61,462 nucleotides of DNA from Clostridioides difficile (GCF_900243075.1 NZ_OEZH01000173.1:1-61462), one strand, 5' to 3'; counted from the first letter of the stretch, positions 1-9,987 are shown. Notes: generated by a model from the sequence alone, not told the origin. A program made the numbers and translations.

Positions 1-15
1 CAATTATTATACAAG

Positions 16-55
16 AATCCCAGGCTCTTTTGAACTTGGGATTTATTTTTTTTAT
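16..55 (+). terminator. Rho-independent terminator of an upstream gene
   Basis: AATCCCA (16-22) pairs with TGGGATT (37-43) and is followed by a T-rich run. On the plus strand this would end transcription of a gene lying left of the window. Confidence 0.6.
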
Positions 56-96
56 ACAAAAAAGGGCGTAGCACTATTTTTTAGTGCGACAGCCCC
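56..96 (-). terminator. Terminator of the MarR-type gene
   Basis: On the minus strand GGGGCTGTCGCACTA pairs with TAGTGCTACGCCC, followed by TTTTTT. It sits about 70 nt past the MarR stop codon. Confidence 0.7.
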
Positions 97-163
97 ATTT
101 CTTTTCTTGTAAAGTTTTAATTTTCTTAATAAATTTTCTTAATAGTTACTTCCACAATCACAT

Positions 164-649
164 CTAACCTAATTTCTTTACTATTTCTGATAACTTTAAC
201 GTATGTTCATCCAATAAAGTCAGCTCTTCCTCAGAAAGATTTGATAATTTTTTTACTAGAGATTCTTTGAGAATAGCTTTTACTGCATCAAATAGTTCAA
301 ATGCCTTATCTGTTAATTCAACCCTAAGAATTCTTCTATCTTTTGGGTCAGGAAATTTATTGACTAAACCATGTTCCACTAATCTATCAATAATCGGTGT
401 CATGTTTGATTTTAAAATTCCTAAATTAGAGGCTATTTGAGAGATTGACGATGAATTAGATGTCATAAGATAGAGAATTACCTTAGCATGCGATGGAGCC
501 ATTGGACATTCCTCAAAATACGCTTTCATTATATCCGAGTTATTTTGAAATTTTTTTAACAAATCACTTTCTTTAAATATATTATTCTCAAGCACAAATA
601 AAAAATCTAAAAAAGAGTCCGCTATTTTAAGTATATTGTTGTTATCCAT
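164..649 (-). CDS. MarR-family transcriptional regulator
   Basis: This 161-aa protein looks like a MarR-type winged-helix repressor. The recognition region is around residues 60-110, with the wing DPKDRRILRVELTDKA, the usual D-x-R-x-x-x-V-x-L-T signature, and helical dimerisation segments at both ends. It is divergent from an RND efflux operon starting at 901, so local control of that pump is the likely job. The 250-bp shared gap holds two back-to-back promoters and a perfect palindrome overlapping the efflux -10 box. An AAGGGA ribosome site precedes the ATG. The family is clear; the ligand and target are inferred from position only. Confidence 0.85.
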   Translation of the reverse strand: MDNNNILKIADSFLDFLFVLENNIFKESDLLKKFQNNSDIMKAYFEECPMAPSHAKVILYLMTSNSSSISQIASNLGILKSNMTPIIDRLVEHGLVNKFPDPKDRRILRVELTDKAFELFDAVKAILKESLVKKLSNLSEEELTLLDEHTLKLSEIVKKLG

Positions 650-708
650 ATTTGTAACATCCCTTCAATAGATAGTGTAATAAAACATTCGTTGTTTATA
701 TAGTATAA

Positions 709-737
709 ATTATAAACTATTAATAAATTTAAAACAA
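709..737 (-). promoter_or_regulatory. Promoter for the MarR-type gene
   Basis: Minus-strand TTGTTT (732-737), a 17-nt spacer, then TATAAT (709-714). It lies about 60 nt upstream of the MarR start codon. Confidence 0.6.
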
Positions 738-747
738 GAAAAAGTTA

Positions 748-776
748 TTGACTCATAATAATTATAAATTTATAAT
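748..776 (+). promoter_or_regulatory. Efflux operon promoter with overlapping palindromic operator
   Basis: TTGACT (748-753), a 17-nt spacer and TATAAT (771-776) form a near-consensus sigma-A promoter. The perfect 16-bp palindrome ATTATAAATTTATAAT (761-776) covers the -10 box, where a MarR-type repressor would block RNA polymerase. Related ATTATAAA words occur at 710 and 788. Binding is inferred. Confidence 0.65.
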
Positions 777-900
777 CAAATTAGAGAATTATAAATTGCC
801 AATAATGGGAAGTTTTTTAATTAGTCTAAAACTAAACTTAAATTATAAGACACTTTAAATTCTACAACAAGCTAGTGTGCAATATATAATAGGAGGAGAT

Positions 901-2124
901 ATGAAAAGATATTTAATAGTTTTCTTAATGTGTAGTTCACTGTTTTTAGTTGGATGTGGGAAAACAGAAGAACCTGAACCTGAGAAACCAATAGCAGTCT
1001 CTGTTCAGAAGGCAGTAGGTGGAGAAATTGAAAACACAAATTCTTTCTCAGGAACTACAAAGGTTAAAGATGAAACAGCTGTTACTGCACAGACTGTTGG
1101 CACAGTTCAAGAAGTTTATGTAAAACTTGGGCAAAACGTAAGAAAAGGAGATGAATTATTGAGTATAAGCAGTCCAGAGCTAGAAAATAGTGTAAAGCAA
1201 AGTAAAGCATCACTAGATTTAGCAAAAGCAAGTTATTCAAGTGCCACTGGTGGCTCATTAGAAGCACAAGTAAATCAGGCAAAAACAGCTCTTGATAATG
1301 CAAAGATTCAATATGATGAGTCTCAAAGAAATTATGACAATAATAAGATTCTTTATGAGCAGGAAGTAATTAGTTTAGACCAATTTAAAAAAATAGAGTT
1401 TTCTTTAGAACAAACAAAACAACAACTAGATTCTGCTCAAAGAGCATACGATACAGCAACTTCAAAGAGTATACCTCAAGCTAAGGCACTTGCTAAAAAA
1501 CAGCTTGACCAAGCTCAGGTATCATATAATTTAGCAATGAGTAACTTAGACAAATTAACATTAACATCTCCAGTAGATGGTACAATAACGGCTAAAAACT
1601 TTGATTCAAAAGAAATGATAACACAATCACAACCAGCTTTTATTATTTCTAATCCTAATATATTAGAAGTTAATTTAAATGTGGCAGAATCAGATATAGG
1701 TAAATTTAAGAAGGATGGAAATGTAGATGTTATAATTGAAGACCAAAGAGTTTTAGGAAAAATAGATTATGTACCTTCGGTAGTTGACCCTCAGACATCT
1801 TTATATCCTGTTAAAGTGCTTGTTAATAATACAAACAACAAGTTTAAAGCGGGTATGTCTGCTCAAGTAAACCTAAGTGTTGAAAAAGAAAATGGTGCTG
1901 TTACAGTACCTAAAAAGGCAATATTTGAAGAAAATGGAAAAAAATATGTATACATAGCAAAGAAAGATAATATAGCAAAGAAAAAATTAGTTCAAACTGG
2001 AATTGTAACAGAGGATAAAATAGAAATTAAAAGTGGTGTAAGTGATAAAGATACAGTGGTTATTGGAGGGATAAGTCTTATTTCTGATGGAACTAAGATA
2101 TTTCCTGTAGAAAAGGAGAAATAG
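901..2124 (+). CDS. RND efflux membrane-fusion (periplasmic adaptor-like) lipoprotein
   Basis: A 407-aa HlyD/AcrA-type adaptor. The ATG at 901 is chosen because AGGAGG at 891-896 is correctly spaced; an upstream in-frame GTG at 877 precedes that site. The N-terminus is a lipoprotein signal with lipobox LVGC (Cys19). Then come a beta-barrel/lipoyl part, a long alanine/glutamine-rich coiled-coil hairpin (about residues 85-215), a second lipoyl half (LTSPVDGTI) and a C-terminal barrel. It lies 4 nt from the RND pump gene. In a monoderm it would sit on the outer face of the membrane and support that transporter. Confidence 0.9.
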   Translation: MKRYLIVFLMCSSLFLVGCGKTEEPEPEKPIAVSVQKAVGGEIENTNSFSGTTKVKDETAVTAQTVGTVQEVYVKLGQNVRKGDELLSISSPELENSVKQSKASLDLAKASYSSATGGSLEAQVNQAKTALDNAKIQYDESQRNYDNNKILYEQEVISLDQFKKIEFSLEQTKQQLDSAQRAYDTATSKSIPQAKALAKKQLDQAQVSYNLAMSNLDKLTLTSPVDGTITAKNFDSKEMITQSQPAFIISNPNILEVNLNVAESDIGKFKKDGNVDVIIEDQRVLGKIDYVPSVVDPQTSLYPVKVLVNNTNNKFKAGMSAQVNLSVEKENGAVTVPKKAIFEENGKKYVYIAKKDNIAKKKLVQTGIVTEDKIEIKSGVSDKDTVVIGGISLISDGTKIFPVEKEK

Positions 2125-2128
2125 TACT

Positions 2129-5100
2129 ATGAATTTAACACATACTTCTGTTAAGCGTCCTCTCACAATCATAATGGTCTTTTTAGTATTAATAGTTTTT
2201 GGTGGTATTGGATATAAGAAAATGTCAATAAATCTAATGCCTGATATAGAAATACCTGTTGTAATGGTTATGACTACTTGGACAGGTGCTGGTCCTCAAG
2301 ACGTTGATGAACAAATTAGTCAAAAAGTTGATGAAAGTTTATCAGCTGTTTCAAATGTAAAATCTACTATATCAAGTTCACAAGAGAGTGTTTCTATGGT
2401 AGTGGCTCAATTTGAATTTGGAACTAATTTGGATGAAATAATGAATGATGTTAGGTCTAAAGTTGATGCATTACAGACCAGTCTTCCAGATGATGCAGCT
2501 AAACCAACAGTTTTAAAGCTTGATATGAATGCACAAGCCATAGGTCAACTTGTTATATCTGGAGGAAATGAAAATAGTTCACAAGCATTAAGAAAATACG
2601 CTGAAGATGTAATTCAACCTAAAATAGAATCTATAGATGGCGTTACATCAGCAGACCTTAAAGGTGGAGAAAAAGCACAAGTTAATGTAATAGCTGACCC
2701 AGCTGTTCTTTCAAATTATGGAGTTAGTTTATCCACTATAAAGGGTGTCCTATCCTCTAGTAATAAAACATTCCCTTATGGTTCAATTACCCAAGGTGAG
2801 GATAAAATAGTATTAAGAGCAATTGATAAACTAGAATCCTTAGATGATATAAAACAGATTCAAATTCCTGTAAAAGGAGGAAATACAGTTAGATTAGATA
2901 ATCTTTGTAGTGTAGATTATGGATATGCCGACAAAGATAGTATTTATAGATACAATGGAAAAGATAGTTTGGTAATAGATATTTCTAAACAACAAGATGC
3001 CAACACTGTAAAAGTTATGCAAAGTGCATACAAATATGTAGATGAATTGAATAAAGAAAATCCTCAGTTTAAAATTAAAATTGCTAATGATACAAGTTCA
3101 TACATAAGTGAATCAATAAACAGTGTAATGAGCAACTTGCTTATAAGTGCTGTTATTGCATTTATTGTAATATTTGCTTTCCTAAAAAGTGTAAGAGCTT
3201 CACTAGTTGTTGCAGTTGCAATACCAATTTCTATAATAGGTGCTATAGCAATTCTCTACTTTACTGGCGAAAGTTTAAATCTTATTACTGCAAGTTCACT
3301 GGTAATTTCGGTTGGTATGGTTGTTGATAATGCTACAGTTGTAATTGAAAATATATTTAAATATAGGAAAAGTGGTCGGTTGAGTATTGATGAATGTGCT
3401 ATTGAAGGAACAAGAACTGTAACAAATGCGATACTTGCATCTACATTAACTACTATAGCAATATTCTTACCTATTATGTTTACAGATGGTATAGCCAAAA
3501 TAACTTTTGGAGCATTGGGTAAAACACTTATAGCTTCCCTAGCCTTCTCTTTTATAGGTGCAATTACGCTTGTTCCTAGTGTATTTGCAAAATTAAGTAG
3601 AGGTAAAAATAGCCAAAAAATGCAAGAAAAAGATAGCCCTATATTCGATAAAGTAAGTGAAGCATATAAAAAATTATTAAGTGTATGCTTAAGACATCAA
3701 CGTTTAGTTGTAATATCAAGTTTACTTATTTTTGTAGCTTCATTATTTGGAATGGGATTCATAGGTATGGACTTTATGCCTGCAGCAGACAAGGGAGAAT
3801 TATCTATTTCTATAGAACTTCCAAAAGGTCTTAGCCTAGAATCAAATGATTACTATGTATCTATGACTGAGAAAAAAGTTTCAGATATTCCAGAAATTAA
3901 AACTTTAATAACAACTTTGACATCAGATTCAAATAATAATACAGCAAATATAGCAATTGAATTAGAATCTCAAAAAAATAGAAAAAGAACTACCGATGAA
4001 GTAGAAAAAGAAATAATTGATAGAGTGGCTACTGTACCAGATTGTAAAATAAATGTAAGTCAAAACAGTAGTGTCATGGGTGGAGCTGGAGGAGCAGACT
4101 TCACATTAGAAATGAAAGGTCCTGATTTAGATGTATTAAAAATATTAGGAAAAGAAGTTGAAAAAGAATTCAGCTCTATAAAAGGATTTAGAAATGTTGA
4201 AACTTCTCTTACAGATACAACACAAGAAGCTCAATTTACGATAGATAAACATAAGGCTCAAGAATATGGCGTGAATACGGCTGAAATCGCAGGTATGTTA
4301 CGTACAGCAATAAATGGTGACTCAGTAACTACTGCTACTATTGACGATTACAAAGTGGACGTAAATCTAAAATTTAAAGCAGATACTATTGATAATTTGG
4401 AAGATATAAAACAACTAAAAGTAAACTCTTCAACTGGAAAAGAAGTTCCTCTTGGTGCTTTTTCAGATATAAAAATGGCAGATGGTCTACAATCTATATC
4501 TAGAACTGATGGAGATTTTTCTGTAAATATAACTGCTACACTTGACAATTTAGATGCTGGTACTGCTACAAAACTAGCTCTAGAAAAAACAAACAAAATG
4601 GTAATTCCTAAAGATTACTCTATAGGTGTTGGTGGCGAAACAGAAATGATGAATGAATCTATGGCGAGCCTTGGATTTTCAATGGTCATAGCTATAGCAC
4701 TAGTTTATATGGTAATGGTAGCTCAGTTTGAATCATTTAGTAAACCATTTATAATTATGTTCTGTGTTCCATTTGCATTTGTTGGAGTTGTGCTTTCTCT
4801 TCTAGTTAGTGGTCAAAGTTTAAGTACTGTAGGTATGCTAGGTATAATCTTACTTATAGGTATCGTTGTTAATAATGGTATAGTTCTTATTGACTATATA
4901 GAGCAACTTAGAAAAGCAAATCATAATAATGATTTAATTGGATTGGTTTCAATTGGTTGTGCAGCAAGATTAAGACCGGTTCTAATGACTACAGCAACAA
5001 CAATTTTAGGTATGTTACCAACAGCACTATCTCTTGGCGAAGGTGGAGAAACTATGCAACCACTAGCTATAGTTATAATGGGTGGTCTGACTGTATCTAC

Positions 5101-5263
5101 ACTTATAACTTTGGTACTTATACCTACTATATACTTAATCTTTGATAAATGGGAGAATAAGTTTTCAGACAAAATGCCTAAAATATTTGGTAAGATAACA
5201 GATAAAATAGGAAATATAAAGCGTAAAATAATAAAGAAACCAAAATTGAAAGCTAAAGTTTAA
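2129..5263 (+). CDS. RND-family efflux transporter (AcrB/SwrC-like)
   Basis: This 1044-aa protein has the standard RND length and layout: one N-terminal membrane helix, a large extracytoplasmic loop, a helix bundle, a second large loop and a second bundle. Typical segments are the N-terminal RP-LTIIMVFLVLIVFGG, the VGMVVDNATVVIENIF motif in helix 4 carrying the proton-relay acids, and the repeated GIVVNNGIVLIDYIEQ in the second half. AAGGAG precedes the ATG. It is the second gene of the adaptor-pump-TolC-like operon and should export amphiphilic compounds using the proton gradient. The substrate cannot be told from sequence. Confidence 0.92.
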   Translation: MNLTHTSVKRPLTIIMVFLVLIVFGGIGYKKMSINLMPDIEIPVVMVMTTWTGAGPQDVDEQISQKVDESLSAVSNVKSTISSSQESVSMVVAQFEFGTNLDEIMNDVRSKVDALQTSLPDDAAKPTVLKLDMNAQAIGQLVISGGNENSSQALRKYAEDVIQPKIESIDGVTSADLKGGEKAQVNVIADPAVLSNYGVSLSTIKGVLSSSNKTFPYGSITQGEDKIVLRAIDKLESLDDIKQIQIPVKGGNTVRLDNLCSVDYGYADKDSIYRYNGKDSLVIDISKQQDANTVKVMQSAYKYVDELNKENPQFKIKIANDTSSYISESINSVMSNLLISAVIAFIVIFAFLKSVRASLVVAVAIPISIIGAIAILYFTGESLNLITASSLVISVGMVVDNATVVIENIFKYRKSGRLSIDECAIEGTRTVTNAILASTLTTIAIFLPIMFTDGIAKITFGALGKTLIASLAFSFIGAITLVPSVFAKLSRGKNSQKMQEKDSPIFDKVSEAYKKLLSVCLRHQRLVVISSLLIFVASLFGMGFIGMDFMPAADKGELSISIELPKGLSLESNDYYVSMTEKKVSDIPEIKTLITTLTSDSNNNTANIAIELESQKNRKRTTDEVEKEIIDRVATVPDCKINVSQNSSVMGGAGGADFTLEMKGPDLDVLKILGKEVEKEFSSIKGFRNVETSLTDTTQEAQFTIDKHKAQEYGVNTAEIAGMLRTAINGDSVTTATIDDYKVDVNLKFKADTIDNLEDIKQLKVNSSTGKEVPLGAFSDIKMADGLQSISRTDGDFSVNITATLDNLDAGTATKLALEKTNKMVIPKDYSIGVGGETEMMNESMASLGFSMVIAIALVYMVMVAQFESFSKPFIIMFCVPFAFVGVVLSLLVSGQSLSTVGMLGIILLIGIVVNNGIVLIDYIEQLRKANHNNDLIGLVSIGCAARLRPVLMTTATTILGMLPTALSLGEGGETMQPLAIVIMGGLTVSTLITLVLIPTIYLIFDKWENKFSDKMPKIFGKITDKIGNIKRKIIKKPKLKAKV

Positions 5264-5284
5264 ATAGAATGGAGGGTGATTGTA

Positions 5285-6607
5285 TTGAATAAAAAAGTTA
5301 GTAAAATAGTTGCAATTGGATGTGGTGTTGGTATAATAACAGCCAATCTTATGCCAGTTTACGCAAATGATAATACTTCTTCTATAAATAAAGTTGATAA
5401 TTCTATTGTAAATGACTCAACTAAAAGAACATCTGAAAAGGAAATTTTGACTGCTAGAGATGCTGTAAGTGCTGCACTTAAAAATAGTGAAAAATTAAAA
5501 ATGAAATCAGAAGAAATAAAAATGTTAAAAGAAAAGTTAGAAGTACAAGATGAGTTTGATAGTTTTACTGGAAGTGACAACTCATTTCCATATGACCAAA
5601 TTGGGCTTCTTAAAAATCAAAGTGAACAGGCTAAAGGATTTATGGAAGACCAAATAGCTAATGATATTACTAATAAATACAATGATTTAGTTTCAAGAGA
5701 AAATGAGTTAGATAAGATAAAAAATAATCTTGAGATAAAAACTAAAGAAATTAAAGATATGAAATTAAAAAAAGATTTGGGATTAGTAACATCTTTAGAG
5801 ACTGAGTCTGCTGAACTTGAACTTCAAACACTACAAAATACTCAAAAAGCTAAACTTCAAGAACTAAAAAACAACCAAGACTATTTTAAGTTATTGACTA
5901 ACATAGATTTAAATAATTATCAATTAGATAAAGAATATAGATTTGAGTCTTTTAGAGTAGGTGGCTCAGTTGATTCATACATGGAAGGTAAGGTTAATGA
6001 ATATTTAAAATACGACCAATTGATTTTGGAACGTACAGAAGAAAGTTTTAATGATGATGATGAAAACAAAGCAGATTTACCAGATAGACCTAACCTTACA
6101 AGACCAGTTGCTCCTACAAAACCAGAACAAGGAAGTCTAACTGATGATGAATATAAGGTTATTATGGATAAATATAAAAAAGATTATGAGCGATATGAAA
6201 AAGAAGTTGAAGCATACAATCTTGAAAGACAGACTTATGCTGCTGGTCTTACTACTTATGCAAATTATCTTCAACAAAAATATAATACTGAAAATGGTCT
6301 AGTAACATTAGAAGACAGTAAAAAAGCTCTTAAAAAAGGATTAATTGATAGCTATGCTCAATTACTCGCTTTAGAAGATACAATTCAAATTACTAAAAAA
6401 CAACTTGATTTATCAGAAAAACAATTAAAAAATACTAAATTAAGATATGATTTAGGATTAATTACTTTAACTGATTATAAAAAACAAGTAGTAAGTAATG
6501 ATGATGCTAAAAATAGCTATGACACACTTATTGTGAATTATAACTCATTAAAAAATGGTATAGAGAAACCTTGGATACTTAATACTGGAAGTAATCCTGG
6601 TAAATAG
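5285..6607 (+). CDS. TolC-family outer-membrane-efflux-like protein in a Gram-positive
   Basis: A 440-aa protein with a signal peptide (ending near PVYA) and long coiled coils. The TTG at 5285 is preferred over a GTG at 5276 because GGAGGG (5271-5276) overlaps the latter. Two internally related TolC-type segments are visible: LKKDLGLVTSLETESAELELQ in the first half and LRYDLGLITLTDYKKQVV in the second. Between them lies an acidic, proline-containing insert (DLPDRPNLTRPVAPTKPE). No clear barrel strands are seen. In a cell without an outer membrane it probably extends the RND adaptor through the wall or acts as a cell-surface partner. The family call is good; the role is uncertain. Confidence 0.7.
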   Translation: MNKKVSKIVAIGCGVGIITANLMPVYANDNTSSINKVDNSIVNDSTKRTSEKEILTARDAVSAALKNSEKLKMKSEEIKMLKEKLEVQDEFDSFTGSDNSFPYDQIGLLKNQSEQAKGFMEDQIANDITNKYNDLVSRENELDKIKNNLEIKTKEIKDMKLKKDLGLVTSLETESAELELQTLQNTQKAKLQELKNNQDYFKLLTNIDLNNYQLDKEYRFESFRVGGSVDSYMEGKVNEYLKYDQLILERTEESFNDDDENKADLPDRPNLTRPVAPTKPEQGSLTDDEYKVIMDKYKKDYERYEKEVEAYNLERQTYAAGLTTYANYLQQKYNTENGLVTLEDSKKALKKGLIDSYAQLLALEDTIQITKKQLDLSEKQLKNTKLRYDLGLITLTDYKKQVVSNDDAKNSYDTLIVNYNSLKNGIEKPWILNTGSNPGK

Positions 6608-6695
6608 AAAGATTTTTCAACATATGTTTGATAAAACAAATAATGGAAATAAATTATCAAAAATATAATTACTTGTAAAACCGTATACTTTTATA

Positions 6696-6812
6696 GAGGC
6701 TGTCTCAAAATAGAGATAAGCCTCTTTTTCATTGTTGAAATGATGAAAATATATTTGATTTCATACAAAAAAGAGTGCCTCATAAACTAAAAAGTTCATT
6801 TTGAGTCACCCC
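6696..6812. repeat. Dispersed small repeat, copy 1, with terminator-like left end
   Basis: A roughly 117-bp unit. GAGGCTGTCTC pairs with GAGATAAGCCTC and is followed by TTTTT, so it acts as a terminator for the TolC-like gene. The ends form an imperfect inverted repeat (GAGGCTGTCTCAAAAT at left; the complement of ATTTTGAGTCACCCC at right). Related copies lie at about 20440-20550 and 34020-34086. Confidence 0.6.
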
Positions 6813-6835
6813 CAAAAGTTTAACTCTAAATTTAA

Positions 6836-7081
6836 TTATCTTTTATCAAATGTCTCATCTATTTTACATCTTACCATATTAACAAATTCAGAAATATTAT
6901 ATCCTCTAAGTTTGCATCCACATTTAGGACAATAATCTAGCTTCCTAGATACCAAAGCCCTACAACTAGGTTCTGGACATCTTATTTTTAGACTCTCTTC
7001 TGCTACTTTAAATCCACATCGTGGGCATATACTACCTGGACGTGATGATACTTCCTTTCCACATTTAGGACACTTTGTCAA
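6836..7081 (-). CDS. Small double zinc-ribbon protein
   Basis: An 81-aa protein with four CxxC-type pairs: CPKCGK, CPRCGF, a CPEPSC pair and CPKCGC. They form two zinc ribbons in tandem. The start is taken as TTG at 7081 because GGAGGGG lies just upstream; longer in-frame starts include the ribosome site. It is monocistronic, between the efflux operon and ppdK. No enzymatic domain is visible, so nucleic-acid or protein binding is the most that can be said. Confidence 0.6.
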   Translation of the reverse strand: MTKCPKCGKEVSSRPGSICPRCGFKVAEESLKIRCPEPSCRALVSRKLDYCPKCGCKLRGYNISEFVNMVRCKIDETFDKR

Positions 7082-7208
7082 CTTTATCCCCTCCAGTAAA
7101 CTCAATTTAATTGATAGTTGAAATTTCTCTCTACAATAATATATGCAATATAATTAAATACGTTTCACTTACAACTATATAAGTTAGATTTTTATAATAA
7201 AATAAAAA

Positions 7209-7263
7209 TCCCCTATATTCAACTTACAAATACTTAATTTGATACGTTGAACAATAGGGGATA
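7209..7263 (-). terminator. Terminator of ppdK
   Basis: ATCCCCTATATTCAAC and GTTGAACAATAGGGGAT form a long stem. On the minus strand it is followed by a T-rich stretch, about 40 nt past the ppdK stop. Confidence 0.75.
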
Positions 7264-7299
7264 TTATTTTAATTTAGTTATATATCTTACAGCCTATTA

Positions 7300-9927
7300 T
7301 TATCTAGGATTTTTTATAGATGCTTGAGCTGCTGCAAGTCTAGCAATTGGCACTCTAAATGGTGAACAAGATACATAGTTAAGTCCTACGCTATAACAGA
7401 ACTCTACTGAAGATGGTTCTCCACCATGCTCTCCACATATTCCTAGTTTTAATTCTGGTTTAACTTCTCTACCTAATTTAGCTCCCATCTTAACTAATTT
7501 ACCAACACCATTTTGGTCTAGTACTTGGAATGGGTCTTTTTCTAGTATTTCTTCATCTACGTATTGACCTAAGAATTTACCAGCATCATCTCTTGAATAT
7601 CCAAATGCCATTTGTGTTAAGTCATTAGTACCAAAGCTGAAGAAGTCTGCTTCTTGTGCTATTTCATCAGCAGTTAAACAAGCTCTAGGTATTTCTATCA
7701 TAGTACCTACAGTATAAGGAACTTCTACACATTCTTCTTTTATTATAGCATCAACAGTTTCTACTATCATTTTTCTTATTATCTTTAACTCATTTACTTC
7801 TCCAACCAATGGAACCATTATTTCTGGAGAAACTTTAACACCTGCTCTTATTGCTTCTATAGCTCCTTGTATTATAGCTTTAGATTGCATTACACATATT
7901 TCAGGATAAGTTATTGCAAGTCTACAACCTCTGTGTCCAAGCATTGGGTTAAATTCGTCTAAGTCAACTATTCTTTTCTTAATATCACTTACTTTTATTC
8001 CCATAGATTTTGAAAGTTCTTCTATAGTCTCATCATCATGAGGTAAGAATTCATGTAGTGGTGGGTCTAGTAATCTTATATTAACTGGTTTTCCATCCAT
8101 AACTTTGAATAACTCTACAAAATCTTCTCTTTGCATTGGTAATATTTTTTCAAGAGCTTTTTCTCTTTGTTCTACTGTATTAGATAATATCATTTCTCTA
8201 ACTGCTGGTAATCTAGCCTCATCAAAGAACATATGCTCAGTTCTACATAGACCTATACCTTCAGCACCAAACTCTATAGCTGCACGAGCATCTCTAGGAT
8301 TATCTGCATTCGTTCTAACCATCATACATTTGTGTTTATCTACCCAGTTCATTAATTTTTCAAAGTTTCCAGTTAAAGATACTTCTGTTTTCTTAACATC
8401 TCCTAGGTACACATTTCCTGTAGAGCCATCTATAGAAATGTATTCTCCTTCTTTTATAACTACATCATCAAGTGCTCTTATTTCTTTATTAAACTCATCA
8501 ACTTTTATTTCTCCACATCCAGCAACACAACATTTACCCATACCTCTAGCAACAACTGCTGCATGTGATGTCATTCCACCTCTAGCTGTAAGAATTCCTT
8601 CAGCTTTAACCATACCTTCTATATCTTCTGGAGATGTCTCTAGTCTAACTAAAACTACTTTTTCTCCTTTTTCATTTGCTTTTACTACATCATCAGCATT
8701 GAAATAAACTTTACCACTTGCTGCACCTGGTGATGCTGGTAAACCTTTTGCTATAACCTTAGCTTCTTTTAATGCATTATCTTCAAATTTTGGATGTAAT
8801 AATTGGTCTAATTGATTAGGTTCAATTCTCATTATAGCTTCTTTTTCATCAATTATTCCAGCTTCAACTAAATCAACCACTACATTTATTGCTGCTGCTG
8901 CTGTTCTCTTACCATTTCTAGTTTGTAATATATATAATCTTTCATTTTCTATAGTAAACTCTATATCTTGCATATCTTTATAGTGACCTTCAAGTATATG
9001 AGTAATTTTTACGAATTCATCAAATACAGCTGGCATTACATCAGCAAGAGTTGATATATTTTGAGGAGTTCTTATACCTGCAACAACGTCTTCACCTTGT
9101 GCATTCATCAAGAATTCACCAAATAATTTGTTTTCTCCTGTAGCTGGATTTCTAGTAAATGCAACACCTGTACCACTAGTCTCTCCCATGTTACCAAATA
9201 CCATTGATTGAATATTTACTGCTGTTCCTAAGTTATGGGCTATATCATTCAATTTACGGTATACGATTGCACGAGGGTTATTCCATGATCTAAATACAGC
9301 CTCTATAGCAAGCATTAATTGCTCTTTTGGGTCTTGTGGGAAATCACTTTTTATTTCTTTTTTATAAATTGCTTTAAATTCTTTTACTATTTCTTTTAAA
9401 TCATCAGTTGTAAGTTCTGTATCAACTGTGTATCCTTTTGCTTCTTTTACTCTGTCTAATACATTTTCAAATTTATATTTTGGAACTTCCATAGCAACAT
9501 CAGAAAACATTTGTATGAATCTTCTGTAACTATCATATGCAAATCTTTCATTTTGTGTAGCCTCTGCTAGACCAACAACACTATTGTCATTAAGACCTAG
9601 GTTAAGAATTGTATCCATCATTCCTGGCATAGAGAATACTGCACCAGAACGAACTGATACTAATAATGGATTCTTATTGCATCCTAATGTTTTATTTAAG
9701 TCTTTTTCTAAAGTAGCTAAATGCTCTTCTATTTCTTTTATTATCTCTGCTCTTATACTTTCATTGTTAACATAATAATCATTACATGCTTCTGTTGTTA
9801 TAGTGAATCCAGGAGGAACAGGTAAGCCTATCTTAGTCATTTCTGCTAAATTGGCACCTTTACCTCCTAGTAAAGATTTCATGTCTTTGCTTCCTTCACC
9901 AAAACTATAAACATACTTAGTTTCCAT
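7300..9927 (-). CDS. ppdK: Pyruvate, phosphate dikinase
   Basis: An 875-aa enzyme interconverting pyruvate, ATP and phosphate with phosphoenolpyruvate, AMP and PPi. The N-terminal ATP-grasp domain starts KYVYSFGEGSKDMKSLLGGKGANLAEM. The central phosphohistidine domain has GGMTSHAAVVARGMGKCC with the catalytic His. The C-terminal PEP-binding barrel ends with LGICGEHGGEPSSVEFC. ATG 9927 follows GGGGGAT; the in-frame ATG 15 nt upstream does not have a site. It is the next gene after its regulatory kinase/phosphorylase. In clostridia the enzyme can serve either gluconeogenesis or PPi-linked glycolysis. Confidence 0.97.
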   Translation of the reverse strand: METKYVYSFGEGSKDMKSLLGGKGANLAEMTKIGLPVPPGFTITTEACNDYYVNNESIRAEIIKEIEEHLATLEKDLNKTLGCNKNPLLVSVRSGAVFSMPGMMDTILNLGLNDNSVVGLAEATQNERFAYDSYRRFIQMFSDVAMEVPKYKFENVLDRVKEAKGYTVDTELTTDDLKEIVKEFKAIYKKEIKSDFPQDPKEQLMLAIEAVFRSWNNPRAIVYRKLNDIAHNLGTAVNIQSMVFGNMGETSGTGVAFTRNPATGENKLFGEFLMNAQGEDVVAGIRTPQNISTLADVMPAVFDEFVKITHILEGHYKDMQDIEFTIENERLYILQTRNGKRTAAAAINVVVDLVEAGIIDEKEAIMRIEPNQLDQLLHPKFEDNALKEAKVIAKGLPASPGAASGKVYFNADDVVKANEKGEKVVLVRLETSPEDIEGMVKAEGILTARGGMTSHAAVVARGMGKCCVAGCGEIKVDEFNKEIRALDDVVIKEGEYISIDGSTGNVYLGDVKKTEVSLTGNFEKLMNWVDKHKCMMVRTNADNPRDARAAIEFGAEGIGLCRTEHMFFDEARLPAVREMILSNTVEQREKALEKILPMQREDFVELFKVMDGKPVNIRLLDPPLHEFLPHDDETIEELSKSMGIKVSDIKKRIVDLDEFNPMLGHRGCRLAITYPEICVMQSKAIIQGAIEAIRAGVKVSPEIMVPLVGEVNELKIIRKMIVETVDAIIKEECVEVPYTVGTMIEIPRACLTADEIAQEADFFSFGTNDLTQMAFGYSRDDAGKFLGQYVDEEILEKDPFQVLDQNGVGKLVKMGAKLGREVKPELKLGICGEHGGEPSSVEFCYSVGLNYVSCSPFRVPIARLAAAQASIKNPR

Positions 9928-9987
9928 TGTTAAATCCCCCATTAATCTTTTTATTTTAATTTATATTATTTTTATTAATAGACATTA

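Noticed and set aside
8105..8707. Open frame opposite ppdK
   Set aside because: It is a long frame antisense to a strongly conserved gene, with no ribosome site and Ser/Thr-rich composition typical of antisense frames in AT-rich DNA.
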